Origin: Paraburkholderia caribensis
GTDB lineage: Bacteria > Pseudomonadota > Gammaproteobacteria > Burkholderiales > Burkholderiaceae
Length of the DNA: 64,000 nt
Assembly: GCF_002902945.1 (NCBI RefSeq)
Contig: NZ_CP026103.1
Coordinates: 620,001 to 684,000, forward strand
Direction of reading: 5' to 3'
Shown in pieces: positions 25,606 to 34,303 of the stretch (position 1 is its first letter; each line of letters opens with the position of its first letter). Made by a program: the position numbers and the translations under genes. The notes under the pieces were generated by a model. The model made no database searches. It was not told the DNA's origin and saw nothing but the letters and a program-made list of their open reading frames with translations.

Positions 25606-26601
25606 ATGAGCGCTTCTGTTTCAACGTCTTTTTCCGCGCGGCGGCGCGTGCTTCGCGCGCTTGCGGCGGCGCCTGCCGTCGCTGCGTTTTCCGCGTCAGC
25701 CGCGCGCGGCGCGCAAGCGGCCGAGGCGGCATCCACCACGATCGTGCTCGGCGATCAGGCCGGCGGCACGCGTGCGCTCGCGGAAGCCGCGAAAGTACTC
25801 GACGGCACGCCGTACGCGTTTCGCTGGGCCAACTTCCAGGGCGCAGCGCCGCTTTTCGAGGCGCAGCGCGCGGGCGCCGTCGATCTCGCGCCCGCCGGCG
25901 ACCTGCCCGTGCTCGCGGCCGCTGTCGGCGATCCGACCTTGAAGATCGTCGCAACGCGGGTTGGCTCGGGCGCGCAACTCGGCATCCTCGTCGCACAGGA
26001 TTCGAAGATCCGAACGGTCGCGGACCTGAAGGGCCGCACGGTGTTCGTCTCGTCGGCGCGCGGCAGCATTTCTCAGTTCCAGCTATACGGTGCGCTGGCC
26101 GAAGCGGGATTGTCGAAGGACGATGTCTCCGTGCGCTTCATTTTGCCTGTCGATGCATTCGCGGCATTCGCGTCCGGCTCGATCGACGTGTGGGCGACGT
26201 TCGATCCGTACTACGGCATCGCGGTGCAACGCGGCGCACGCGTGTTGCGCGACGGAACGGGTATCAATAGCGGCCTTGGTTTCATCACGGCATCCGGCGC
26301 GGCGCTGGCCGACACACGCAAGCGCGCCGCCATCGCGGATGTTTTGCAGCGCTATCAGCGCGCAGGCGACTGGGCGGTCGCGAATGCCGACGCCTACGCG
26401 CAAATCTATGCAACCCTCACGCGCTCGCCGCTCGACGCCGCGAAGCAGATCACGAAGCGCGCGTCGCTCAAACAGCACTTCGTCTCCGACGCCGACATCG
26501 CGGCGCTGCAAAAAGTAGCCGACGCCGCGTATCGCGATGCAATCCTGCCGCGCCGCATCGACGTGCGCGCCATCTCGGATACGACCATCGGTAACGCCTA
26601 G
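25606..26601 (+). CDS. Sulfonate/nitrate-type ABC binding protein with Tat-like signal
   Basis: From ATG 25606 the protein has 331 residues. The export signal has consecutive arginines before its hydrophobic stretch (SARRRVLRALAAAPAVAAF) and ends near AQAAEA. The mature part has the binding-protein blocks FRWANFQGAAPLFEAQRAGA, GRTVFVSSARGSISQFQLYG, and SIDVWATFDPYYG. The family binds sulfonates, nitrate or taurine. It begins an ABC cassette: the permease starts 25 bases downstream with a good ribosome site (AAGGAG). Confidence 0.9.
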   Translation: MSASVSTSFSARRRVLRALAAAPAVAAFSASAARGAQAAEAASTTIVLGDQAGGTRALAEAAKVLDGTPYAFRWANFQGAAPLFEAQRAGAVDLAPAGDLPVLAAAVGDPTLKIVATRVGSGAQLGILVAQDSKIRTVADLKGRTVFVSSARGSISQFQLYGALAEAGLSKDDVSVRFILPVDAFAAFASGSIDVWATFDPYYGIAVQRGARVLRDGTGINSGLGFITASGAALADTRKRAAIADVLQRYQRAGDWAVANADAYAQIYATLTRSPLDAAKQITKRASLKQHFVSDADIAALQKVADAAYRDAILPRRIDVRAISDTTIGNA

Positions 26602-26626
26602 CCGAATATTCAAGGAGCGTATCGAC

Positions 26627-27673
26627 ATGTCTTCACACACTCAGGCAATCGATCTTGCGGGCCTGCACGCAGACGCTGCCGCTGCGCCGCGCGACCTTCG
26701 CGGGCAGATCGTCGCCGCACTGGCGGCCCTCGCGTGGCTGGGCGGCGCGGCCGTCACGCAATGGTGGCCCGCGGCCGACGACTGGCCGTACACGCGCGAA
26801 CTGCTGATCCTGAAACTCGCGCTGGCGGCGTTGTCGGCGGCGATCGGCGCGCGCGCGTGGCTGAGCCATGGCGCAATCAGGCCGCACGCGGACACCAAGC
26901 GTGCAAGCATCGACAGATGGATCGCGGCGGGGCCGTGGCTGCTCGCGCTGGCTATCGGCATTACCGCGTGGGAACTCGTCACGGCGCAGCTCGAATGGCT
27001 GCCGCGACCGTTCTTCGCACCGCCTCAGGCGCTGATCGCCGTGTATTTCGACGATCTGCCGAGGCTTGCGTCGAGTGTCGGGCATTCGTTCGTGCTGCTC
27101 GCTTACGGCTATGCGCTCGGTGCGCTGGCGGGCTTCACGACAGGCGTGAGCATCGGCTGGTCGCGTGCCGTGGGTTACTGGCTGCACCCCGTGCTGCGCC
27201 TGATCGGCCCGTTGCCCGCGACGGCATGGCTGCCGCTCGCGTTCTTCTTCTTTCCATCGAGCTTCAGCGCAAGCGTGTTCCTGATCGCGCTCGCCACCGC
27301 GTTTCCCGTTGCAGTGCTCACGTGGTCCGGTGTCGCCGGCGTGAACTCCGCTTACTACGACGTCGCGCGCACGCTCGGCGCACGCGCGTCGTTCCTGATC
27401 TTGCGCGTGGCGATTCCCGCCGCACTGCCGTCGGTGTTCGTCGGATTGTTCATGGGACTGGGCGCATCGTTCTCCGTGCTGATCGTCGCCGAGATGATGG
27501 GCGTGAAGGCGGGGCTCGGCTGGTATCTGCAATGGGCGCAAGGCTGGGCTGCGTATTCGAACATGTATGCCGCACTGCTCGTGATGGCGCTGATGTGCTC
27601 CGGTCTGATCACGCTGCTGTTCAAGGTGCGAGACCGTCTGTTGGCCTGGCAAAAAGGATTGCTCAAATGGTAG
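26627..27673 (+). CDS. ABC transporter permease, SsuC/TauC class
   Basis: A 348-residue inner-membrane permease. The first 120 residues hold two extra hydrophobic segments (IVAALAALAWLGGAAV and LILKLALAALSAAIGA), so it is about 80 residues longer than typical SsuC. The common core follows, with PLPATAWLPLAFFFFPSS and the EAA-loop RTLGARASFLILRVAIPAALP. ATG 26627 is set by AAGGAGCG upstream. Its stop overlaps the ATPase start (ATGGTAG at 27667-27673), so the two are coupled. Confidence 0.92.
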   Translation: MSSHTQAIDLAGLHADAAAAPRDLRGQIVAALAALAWLGGAAVTQWWPAADDWPYTRELLILKLALAALSAAIGARAWLSHGAIRPHADTKRASIDRWIAAGPWLLALAIGITAWELVTAQLEWLPRPFFAPPQALIAVYFDDLPRLASSVGHSFVLLAYGYALGALAGFTTGVSIGWSRAVGYWLHPVLRLIGPLPATAWLPLAFFFFPSSFSASVFLIALATAFPVAVLTWSGVAGVNSAYYDVARTLGARASFLILRVAIPAALPSVFVGLFMGLGASFSVLIVAEMMGVKAGLGWYLQWAQGWAAYSNMYAALLVMALMCSGLITLLFKVRDRLLAWQKGLLKW

Positions 27674-28479
27674 CGGCTACTCAAGCGTCGCACGCGCATA
27701 CGGATGCGCGGCAGGGCGCGCGCATCGACGTGCGCAACGTCAGTCATCGCTTTGCGTTGCGCGGCGAAGCGCTCGCGGTGCTCGACGACATCAGCCTCAC
27801 GGTCGAGCCCGGCGAATTCGTCGCGCTGCTCGGGCCGAGCGGTTGCGGCAAGTCCACCTTGCTGCGCCTCGTCGCGGGGCTCGATACGCCTGCTCACGGC
27901 GCCTTGCATGCGAACGGCGAGCCGATTGCCGGGCCGGACCCGTCGCGCGTCGTGGTGTTTCAGGACCCGACGCTGTTCCCGTGGCGCACCGTGCGCGACA
28001 ACGTCGGCCTTGGCCCCGAAGCGCAGCGAACGGGACGCGATCGCGCATCACGCGACAGTGCGGTGGCGCGCATCGACGCCGCGCTCGAACTGGTCGGCCT
28101 CGACAGATTCGCGGATGCGTTTCCGCATCAGCTATCGGGTGGCATGGCGCAGCGCGCGGCGCTGGCGCGCGCGCTCGTCAACGATCCGCAACTGCTCGTG
28201 CTCGACGAGCCGTTTGGCAAGCTCGATTCGCTGACGCGCATCCGCATGCAGGGCGAACTCGTGCGCTTGTGGCAGGCCGCGCGCTTCTCGGTGCTGCTCG
28301 TCACGCACGACGTCGAAGAGGCCCTGTACGTGGCGAACCGCGTGATCGTGCTGAGCGAACGGCCCGCGCGCATCGTCGCCGAAGTGCGCAACGACGCGCC
28401 GTATCCGCGTCACCGCGACGACCCGAAACTGGTTGCGCTGCGCCGCCAGGTGCTGGCGCAACTCGGCCTCGTTGCGTGA
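27667..28479 (+). CDS. ABC transporter ATP-binding protein, SsuB/TauB class
   Basis: A 270-residue ATPase with Walker A GPSGCGKST, Q-loop VVFQDPTLFPWR, signature LSGGMAQR, Walker B LLVLDEPFGKLD, and the switch His in LVTHDVEEAL. It is the energy unit of the cassette that starts with the binding protein at 25606. A short His/Ala-rich leader (ATQASHAHTDARQGAR) precedes the fold. The next gene follows after 40 bases. Confidence 0.93.
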   Translation: MVAATQASHAHTDARQGARIDVRNVSHRFALRGEALAVLDDISLTVEPGEFVALLGPSGCGKSTLLRLVAGLDTPAHGALHANGEPIAGPDPSRVVVFQDPTLFPWRTVRDNVGLGPEAQRTGRDRASRDSAVARIDAALELVGLDRFADAFPHQLSGGMAQRAALARALVNDPQLLVLDEPFGKLDSLTRIRMQGELVRLWQAARFSVLLVTHDVEEALYVANRVIVLSERPARIVAEVRNDAPYPRHRDDPKLVALRRQVLAQLGLVA

Positions 28480-28519
28480 CGCTGCCCATCACCACCCTAC
28501 GCATTGGAAAAACAACGAC

Positions 28520-29560
28520 ATGAAGACCGACGACAGGATTGACCCTCCAACCCCCGCCAACGCATCACGCCGCGCATGGCTGCGCAAGACCGCGTGGACG
28601 GCGGGCGCTGCCGCGCTGGGCGGCGCATCGTTCCTGCCGGGCATGCGCGCCGTCGCCGACGAGAACCTCAAGCCGCTCAAGCTTTCGTGGAATGCAGGCG
28701 CGATCTGCACGGCGCCCGTGCCCGTCGCCGTCAAGCAGGGGTTCTTTCGCAAGCATGGGCTCGATGTCGAACTGATCAACTTCGCCGGTTCGACCGACCA
28801 GTTGCTCGAAGCGATTGCGACGGGCAAATCAGACGCGGGCGTGGGCATGGCGCTGCGCTGGATCAAGCCACTGGAGCAGGGCTTCGACGTGAAGCTGACG
28901 GCGGGCATCCACGGCGGCTGCATGCGGCTGCTCGCGACCAAAGCATCGGGCATCGTCGATCTGCAGGGGTTGAAAGGGCGCACGGTCGGCGTGAGCGATA
29001 TGGCGAGCCCCGCGAAGAACTTCTTTGCGATCACGCTCAAGAAGCTCGGCGTCGATCCCGACAACGACGTGCGCTGGCGCCAGTACCCCGCCACGCTGCT
29101 CGGCGAGGCGCTGAAAAAAGGCGAAGTGCAGGCCATTGCCGATGGCGATCCGACCATCTGGACGCTGCGCGAGACCGATCATCTGCAGGAAGTGTCGAAC
29201 AACCTGTGCGGCGAGTACGCGACGCGCGTGTGCTGCGTGCTGGGCGTGCGTGGCTCGCTGATCCGCAAGGACCGCGCAACCGCGCAGGCGCTGACGCAGG
29301 CGCTTCTCGAAGCGACCGAATGGACAGCGAACCATCCCGCCGAGGCGGCGACGATTTTCTCGGCGAATGCGCCGGGCGCGGACGTCGCGCAATTGACGGC
29401 GATGCTGAAAAGTCACACGGACCATCATCACCCCGTCGGCGATGCGTTCAAGAAAGAGATCGCTTTGTATGCCGACGACCTGAAATCGGTCGGCGTGATC
29501 AATGCGGGAACGGATTCGAACCGTTTCGCGACCCGCGTGTTCTCGGACGTGCTCGCCTGA
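28520..29560 (+). CDS. Second ABC binding protein of the cassette, Tat signal
   Basis: The 346-residue product starts at ATG 28520 and has a twin-arginine signal (SRRAWLRKTAWTAGAAALGG) that would export it folded. The mature domain carries KLSWNAGAICTAPVPVAVKQ, FAGSTDQLLEAIATGKSDAG, and WIKPLEQG, an NMT1/SsuA-like fold with an unusually Cys-containing region (YATRVCCVLGV) and a DHHHPV segment late in the protein. It differs enough from the first binding protein of the cassette to suggest a second ligand for the same permease. Confidence 0.9.
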   Translation: MKTDDRIDPPTPANASRRAWLRKTAWTAGAAALGGASFLPGMRAVADENLKPLKLSWNAGAICTAPVPVAVKQGFFRKHGLDVELINFAGSTDQLLEAIATGKSDAGVGMALRWIKPLEQGFDVKLTAGIHGGCMRLLATKASGIVDLQGLKGRTVGVSDMASPAKNFFAITLKKLGVDPDNDVRWRQYPATLLGEALKKGEVQAIADGDPTIWTLRETDHLQEVSNNLCGEYATRVCCVLGVRGSLIRKDRATAQALTQALLEATEWTANHPAEAATIFSANAPGADVAQLTAMLKSHTDHHHPVGDAFKKEIALYADDLKSVGVINAGTDSNRFATRVFSDVLA

Positions 29561-30037
29561 GCAATGGAGTCCGGCTGGCGGCACGCAATGTGCCGTTCGC
29601 TTTCAATGCGGTTGCGCGTCGCGGTGTTGACTGCGACGCGCAACTGACTTCAACGCGTTTCGGCCTGCACGCTACCGTGCAAATCCGATAAAACTCCCGC
29701 TCGACGAAAGCTCGCGTTACGCGCGCGCGCCATATTGGCGGCCATCGACAGGCGCCGGCTTCAATTCCGCTTTCAGCGCCTGCCGAGTCGCACGTCTCAC
29801 TGCTGCCACTGGAATAAAGGCCGGCACGGCGTGTTAACGAGAGTTCGTGACCCATCACGCAAGCATCGCGCCCCGCCCGGACAGCCATGCTGTACTGCCT
29901 GCAACGAGAGGCGGTGCGAAGCAAGGACCGCTATTCGGGGTGAACTGCGCTGCCAGGCAGGGCGTCGCGGACTTGTGCCGCGCTGCCGTCCCGCGCCTGG
30001 AGCGCGATTTGACAAGTCCAATTCTCCCGCTCTCGAC
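29561..30037. other. Intergenic region upstream of sensor kinase
   Basis: About 477 bases without a supported gene. A perfect small dyad GCACG-CTAC-CGTGC lies at 29667-29680, followed by AAATCCGATAAA. A closely similar stretch recurs at about 62785-62813 upstream of the DUF1348 gene. The frame of the sensor kinase is open through much of this region, but the translated part is Arg/Pro-rich, so the ATG at 30038 is preferred. Confidence 0.4.
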
Positions 30038-31156
30038 ATGAACATGGAACGCGTGTCTTTCCTCGGCAAGCAGAATCCCGCACTGACGCTGGCGCTCGCG
30101 GGTGGACTGGCGCTGATGGTCTTCCTGATCGATTCGTTCGGTCACTTTGCCACGGCGATCATGGTGTTGTACTCGATTGTCGTGATGCTGGCGGCCACCG
30201 TGCTGTCGCGCCGTGGCACGCTGGTCGTCGCGATTGCGTGCATCTGGGCGACGCTGATCGGCTTTCTGATCGGGCATCTCGACGAAGAGTCTTTTTCCGC
30301 ACTCGCGCGTGCCACGGTGGCCTGTCTGTCGATCATCGCGACGACGGCCCTGACCTTACGCATTCAAGCCGACAGCGCACGTCTCGCGGAGCAGGTGCGC
30401 GAGCTGAACGAGACACACGAAGCGCTGAACCGTTCGACCACCGAGCTCGCCCATGCCACGCGCGTCACGATGCTTGGCGAGCTGGCGGCATCGATCGCTC
30501 ATGAAGTCAGTCAGCCGCTCGCGGCGATCACAACGCACGGCGAAGCGGGCCTGCGCTGGCTGCGGCGCGACATACCGAATCTCGACGAAGCGTGCCACGC
30601 GTTCGAAGCGATGGCGAGCAATGCGCGGCGTTCGAGCGAGATCATCCGCCGGATACGCGCGCTGGCCAGCAAGAGCGAACCGACGTTTGCGCCGCTTGGC
30701 ATCAATAGCCTCGTCGTCGAAACGATCGACTTGCTGGATCGCGAGGTCAAGCGATACGGCGCTGTCGTGAAGATGGACCTGTCGCCGGGCGAGTTGACGG
30801 TGAATGGCGACCGCGTGCAATTGCAGCAGGTGCTGATCAATCTGGCCGTCAACGGATTGCAGGCGATGTCGTCGATTCAGGACCGGGCACGCGAACTCCG
30901 GTTGCAGACACGTATCGAGGAAGGGCGACGCGTCTCCATTACGGTCGAGGATTCCGGCGTGGGCATTTCACCCGAGGTCGCGGCGAAACTCTTTAGCGCA
31001 TTCTTTACGACGAAAGCAGAGGGAATGGGACTGGGGTTGTCGATCTGCCGGTCGATTGTCGAAGGACATGGCGGCTCGATCTCGTGCGCGGCACCGTCAG
31101 CGCGCGGCGCAAGCATGAAGATCGCGCTTCCTGTGCCTGTCGTTGCCGAGGGGTGA
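30038..31156 (+). CDS. Membrane sensor histidine kinase
   Basis: A 372-residue kinase starting at ATG 30038 (an ATG two codons later is also possible). About four membrane segments fill residues 12-105, with almost no periplasmic loop, so it probably senses within the membrane or cytoplasm. A linker coiled coil (RLAEQVRELNETHEALNRST) leads to the DHp helix with the phosphorylated His in SIAHEVSQPLAAITTHG. The ATPase domain has VLINLAVNGLQAM, DSGVGIS and GMGLGLSICRSIVEGHGG. The SQPL form is typical of the kinase group that pairs with LuxR/FixJ-type regulators, but no response regulator is adjacent. Confidence 0.9.
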   Translation: MNMERVSFLGKQNPALTLALAGGLALMVFLIDSFGHFATAIMVLYSIVVMLAATVLSRRGTLVVAIACIWATLIGFLIGHLDEESFSALARATVACLSIIATTALTLRIQADSARLAEQVRELNETHEALNRSTTELAHATRVTMLGELAASIAHEVSQPLAAITTHGEAGLRWLRRDIPNLDEACHAFEAMASNARRSSEIIRRIRALASKSEPTFAPLGINSLVVETIDLLDREVKRYGAVVKMDLSPGELTVNGDRVQLQQVLINLAVNGLQAMSSIQDRARELRLQTRIEEGRRVSITVEDSGVGISPEVAAKLFSAFFTTKAEGMGLGLSICRSIVEGHGGSISCAAPSARGASMKIALPVPVVAEG

Positions 31157-31167
31157 GCCGCGCGAGC

Positions 31168-31746
31168 TTATGTTGCTTTCGCGTGCTTGTCGCGAGTGAG
31201 TTTCTCGTGCACGTCCTGCGTGAGCCGGGCGATCTGTTCGGTGAGGTCGCGAGTCAACTCCGTTAGTTCGGTGTTCTGCCGCAGAAGCGCCTGCATTTGC
31301 CCCGTCTGATGCGCAAGCGCCTTGTCGCGCCGTTCGGCCGCGGCCGCCAATGCTTCGCGATGACGCGCGTCCGCATCGGCATGTGCCTTGTCGCGATCGG
31401 CCTGACGCGTCTGGGCGAGCAGGATCAACGGCGCGGCATAAGCCGATTGAAGGCTGAATGCGAGATTCAACAGCACGAACGGATACACGTCGAAACGTGT
31501 CACGCCGCAGACGTTCAAGCCGATCCATATCGCGACGATCAAGGTCTGCGACAGCAGAAACGTTGGCGTGCCGAAGAAGCGCGCGAACGATTCCGCCTTC
31601 AGCGCAAACCAGTCGTTGCCGAACACGGTTGAAAGATGCGCATGGGGAAGCTGAAAGCGCAGATGATCGCGCGGCGGGTCGTCGTGTTCAATGTGATCCG
31701 CGGCCATGTCGCTGTGCGGCGTCGAACTCTTGATGTTGCTTTCCAT
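31168..31746 (-). CDS. DUF1003 membrane protein
   Basis: From ATG 31746 the protein has 192 residues. It shows the DUF1003 core with two membrane segments: FLLSQTLIVAIWIGLNV, then FDVYPFVLLNLAFSLQSAYA with the conserved APLILLAQTRQADRDK. A long C-terminal coiled coil with heptad-like Ala/Leu/Gln follows (about 130-190). Members are of unknown function and are often annotated as cyclic nucleotide-binding in error. It is convergent with the sensor kinase, with 11 bases between the stops. Confidence 0.85.
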   Translation of the reverse strand: MESNIKSSTPHSDMAADHIEHDDPPRDHLRFQLPHAHLSTVFGNDWFALKAESFARFFGTPTFLLSQTLIVAIWIGLNVCGVTRFDVYPFVLLNLAFSLQSAYAAPLILLAQTRQADRDKAHADADARHREALAAAAERRDKALAHQTGQMQALLRQNTELTELTRDLTEQIARLTQDVHEKLTRDKHAKAT

Positions 31747-32108
31747 GATGGTGGGAATGAATGCTGGAATTGAATAACGGATACGCGAGGTTTCGCGCAT
31801 CGAATGTATGCAGACTGTAGAGCTTCGTTGCCGCGCCTGGTTATGCGAACGCACGCTGCGATTCATGTCCGCACGGCGCATGCGTGAGCGGCGCCCGAAG
31901 GCATCGAACGCGAATGGTCGTGCGGATACCAAAGTGTCGGGGAGATACACAATGCACGTCGTCCGATAGCCCGGATACTGGATTGGTACGCGATGCACTG
32001 GCCGCGATAGGGATCGCGCAGCGCGAAGCGCGTATTTCGCCGTGCTGCTTTCGCCGGATAGACGAAAAGCGCCACGGCTGAATTGGCATCAATCCAGGAG
32101 TTCAGGTA
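31747..32108. promoter_or_regulatory. Divergent region between DUF1003 and alpha/beta hydrolase genes
   Basis: A 362-base gap between divergent genes that must carry both promoters. The leftward frame stays open far upstream but yields Arg/Ser-rich peptide, unlike the DUF1003 family. AGGAG at 32097-32101 is the ribosome site of the hydrolase. Confidence 0.4.
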
Positions 32109-32930
32109 ATGGCTACGTTTGAATTGAAAGATGGTACCCAGCTTTTCTATAAGGATTGGGGTTCGGGTCAACCGGTGGTGTTCTCGCATGGCTGGCCGCT
32201 GAATGCCGACGCGTGGGACGCGCAGATGATGTATCTCGCGGAAAAGGGTTATCGGGTGATTGCGCATGACCGGCGCGGGCATGGCCGTTCGAGCCAGCCT
32301 TGGGACGGCAATGACATGAGCCGCTACGCGGACGATCTCGCGGAGCTGATCGAACATCTCGATCTGAAGGATGCGGTGCTGGTCGGCCATTCGACGGGCG
32401 GCGGCGAAGTCGCGCGCTATATCGGCCGGCACGGCACGCAACGCGTGCGCAAGGCCGTGCTGATTTCCGCCGTGCCGCCGCTGATGCTGAAAACGCCTGC
32501 CAATCCGGGCGGCCTGCCGATCTCGGTATTCGACGACATCCGCAAGGGCGTGATCGACAACCGCTCGCAATTCTTCAAGGATCTGGCCTTGCCGTTCTAC
32601 GGCTTCAATCGCGAAGGCGCGAAGCCGTCGCAGGGCACCATCGACGCGTTCTGGTATGCAGGCATGCAATGCTCGATCAAGAGCGCGTACGACTGCATCA
32701 AGGCCTTCTCGGAAACGGACTTCACGGAAGACCTGAAGAAGATGACCGTGCCGACGCTGGTACTGCAAGGCGACGCGGATCAGATCGTGCCACTGGACGA
32801 TTCCGGGAAACTTTCGTCGAAGCTGGTTCCGAATGGCAAGCTGAAGATCTACGAAGGCGCGCCGCATGGCATGTGCACGACGCACGCCTCGCTCGTCAAC
32901 GCTGACCTGCTGCAGTTCATTCAGGAATAA
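32109..32930 (+). CDS. Alpha/beta hydrolase, non-heme chloroperoxidase type
   Basis: A 273-residue cytoplasmic hydrolase of the cofactor-free haloperoxidase/esterase group. The catalytic Ser is in the nucleophile elbow VGHSTGGG, the Asp in LQGDADQIVP, and the His in EGAPHGMC. The opening FSHGWPLNADAWDAQMMYLA forms the oxyanion site, and the AHDRRGHGRSSQPWDGNDM loop is typical of these enzymes. They hydrolyse esters and can make peracids. It has its own ribosome site and a hairpin after its stop, so it is probably monocistronic. Confidence 0.93.
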   Translation: MATFELKDGTQLFYKDWGSGQPVVFSHGWPLNADAWDAQMMYLAEKGYRVIAHDRRGHGRSSQPWDGNDMSRYADDLAELIEHLDLKDAVLVGHSTGGGEVARYIGRHGTQRVRKAVLISAVPPLMLKTPANPGGLPISVFDDIRKGVIDNRSQFFKDLALPFYGFNREGAKPSQGTIDAFWYAGMQCSIKSAYDCIKAFSETDFTEDLKKMTVPTLVLQGDADQIVPLDDSGKLSSKLVPNGKLKIYEGAPHGMCTTHASLVNADLLQFIQE

Positions 32931-32946
32931 CAGCGGTCGTGCGCAA

Positions 32947-32983
32947 ATCCCGCCGGTTATCGTTATACGGGCACCGGCGGGAT
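32947..32983 (+). terminator. Hairpin after alpha/beta hydrolase gene
   Basis: An 11-base perfect stem (ATCCCGCCGGT / ACCGGCGGGAT) with a 15-base loop begins 17 bases after the hydrolase stop. No T-run follows, so it may work with Rho, stabilise the transcript end, or serve the convergent DszC-like gene as well. Confidence 0.5.
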
Positions 32984-33051
32984 CTAGCCGTTATCCGCGA
33001 CGCATGCCATTGCGCAATCGGCACGCCCTTCGAGCGGTTTGCACGGTCGCG

Positions 33052-34257
33052 CTATGAGAGCGACGCGAACGCCGCGCGCCCGAGATTGCCGAGCACCGTA
33101 TCGTTCTGTGGCATGTGAATGCGCGCGCACAGTACATCGCGGTAATGGCGTTCGAGCGCATTGTTGCGGCTCAGGCCCGGATTGCTGCTTGCTTCGAGCG
33201 CGAATTCGACGGCTTCGATTGCATGCTGGCTCACGAGATATTTGATCGTCGGTGCTTCCGTTGCGCTCACATGCCCGGCCGCGCCCGCGTCGAGCAACAC
33301 GCGGTTATTGAAGAGCAATGCGTCGATACGTCCTACCGTCTGCTGGAAACTGTCGAGGCTCGATAGCGGCGCGTTCAGGCTCGATGGCACGCGTTGGGCT
33401 GCCCAATGGACAAACCAGTCGCGGGCCGCGCGCGCGACGCCGTCGTAGATCGAAGGCAGCAGCACATTCATCCAGAGGCTGGTGACAGGGTCCATGCCGT
33501 TTGACGGACCCGGGAATTGCAGATCGACAGCGTGATCGAGCGGCACGCGCACGTTGTCGAAAATGACTTCGTGACTGCCCGTCGCGCGCATGCCGAGATG
33601 ATTCCACGGTTCGCCGAAGCGGATGCCGGGCGTGTCGCGATGCACGAGCCATGTGCCGACGCGCGGCGATGCTTCATCCGTGCGGGCCCATACGGCGAAC
33701 CACGTCAGCCCCGGGCTGCCTGTCGAGTAGAGCTTGCGGCCGTTCAGTATCCAGTAATCGCTTTCCTGTTTGCCGACGGTGCCCGGCAGTCCGCCGCGCG
33801 ACGGCGAACCGAGTTCCGGCTCGACGCGCAGCGAATTGATGAGCGCGCCGCGCTCGACGGCGTCGCGCGCAATGCGTTCCTTGAGTGCGACCGGCCAGTT
33901 GGGATTCGCCTGCAAACGCAGATGGTAGAGGCATTGCATCACGACGATCAGCGCTGTCGAAGGCTCGCCGCGCGCAATGGCACGTATCACCTTCAACGTC
34001 TGCGCAAGGGTCGCTTCGCGGCCACCGAGCGCGCGCGGCACCGTCAACGCGAGCAGCCCGGCGCGGCGCAGCTTCGCGAGGTTGTCGTGTGGAAAATGCG
34101 GCCCCGCGTCGAGCGCGGCGGCGCTGGCGGCGAAATCATCGGTCAACGCGGCGAGCCACGTATCGGCACGCGGACTGTCGAGGTCCGCGAGCGCGTCGAG
34201 GGCATCGGCGTCGCGCTCGTTATCGACGAATGCAGTGTCGGGATGGCGGCGTGTCAT
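33052..34257 (-). CDS. DszC/SfnB-like acyl-CoA dehydrogenase-fold oxidoreductase
   Basis: A 401-residue protein, ATG 34257. The fold is shown by LRRAGLLALTVPRALGGREA, QTLKVIRAIARGEPSTALIV, the GRKLYSTGSPGLTWFAVWAR block, and PWNHLGMRATGSHEVIFDNV. The usual acyl-CoA dehydrogenase catalytic Glu region is not evident, which agrees with monooxygenase-type members. It lies 46 bases downstream of a sulfonate-type binding protein on the same strand, so it likely oxidises a compound which that protein helps to import. It is more distant from the three tandem paralogues at 2072-5921 than they are from one another. Confidence 0.88.
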   Translation of the reverse strand: MTRRHPDTAFVDNERDADALDALADLDSPRADTWLAALTDDFAASAAALDAGPHFPHDNLAKLRRAGLLALTVPRALGGREATLAQTLKVIRAIARGEPSTALIVVMQCLYHLRLQANPNWPVALKERIARDAVERGALINSLRVEPELGSPSRGGLPGTVGKQESDYWILNGRKLYSTGSPGLTWFAVWARTDEASPRVGTWLVHRDTPGIRFGEPWNHLGMRATGSHEVIFDNVRVPLDHAVDLQFPGPSNGMDPVTSLWMNVLLPSIYDGVARAARDWFVHWAAQRVPSSLNAPLSSLDSFQQTVGRIDALLFNNRVLLDAGAAGHVSATEAPTIKYLVSQHAIEAVEFALEASSNPGLSRNNALERHYRDVLCARIHMPQNDTVLGNLGRAAFASLS

Positions 34258-34303
34258 ATCGGACCCGGTGTGTCGATGGAACTGAACAATGCGCGGCGCG
34301 AGA

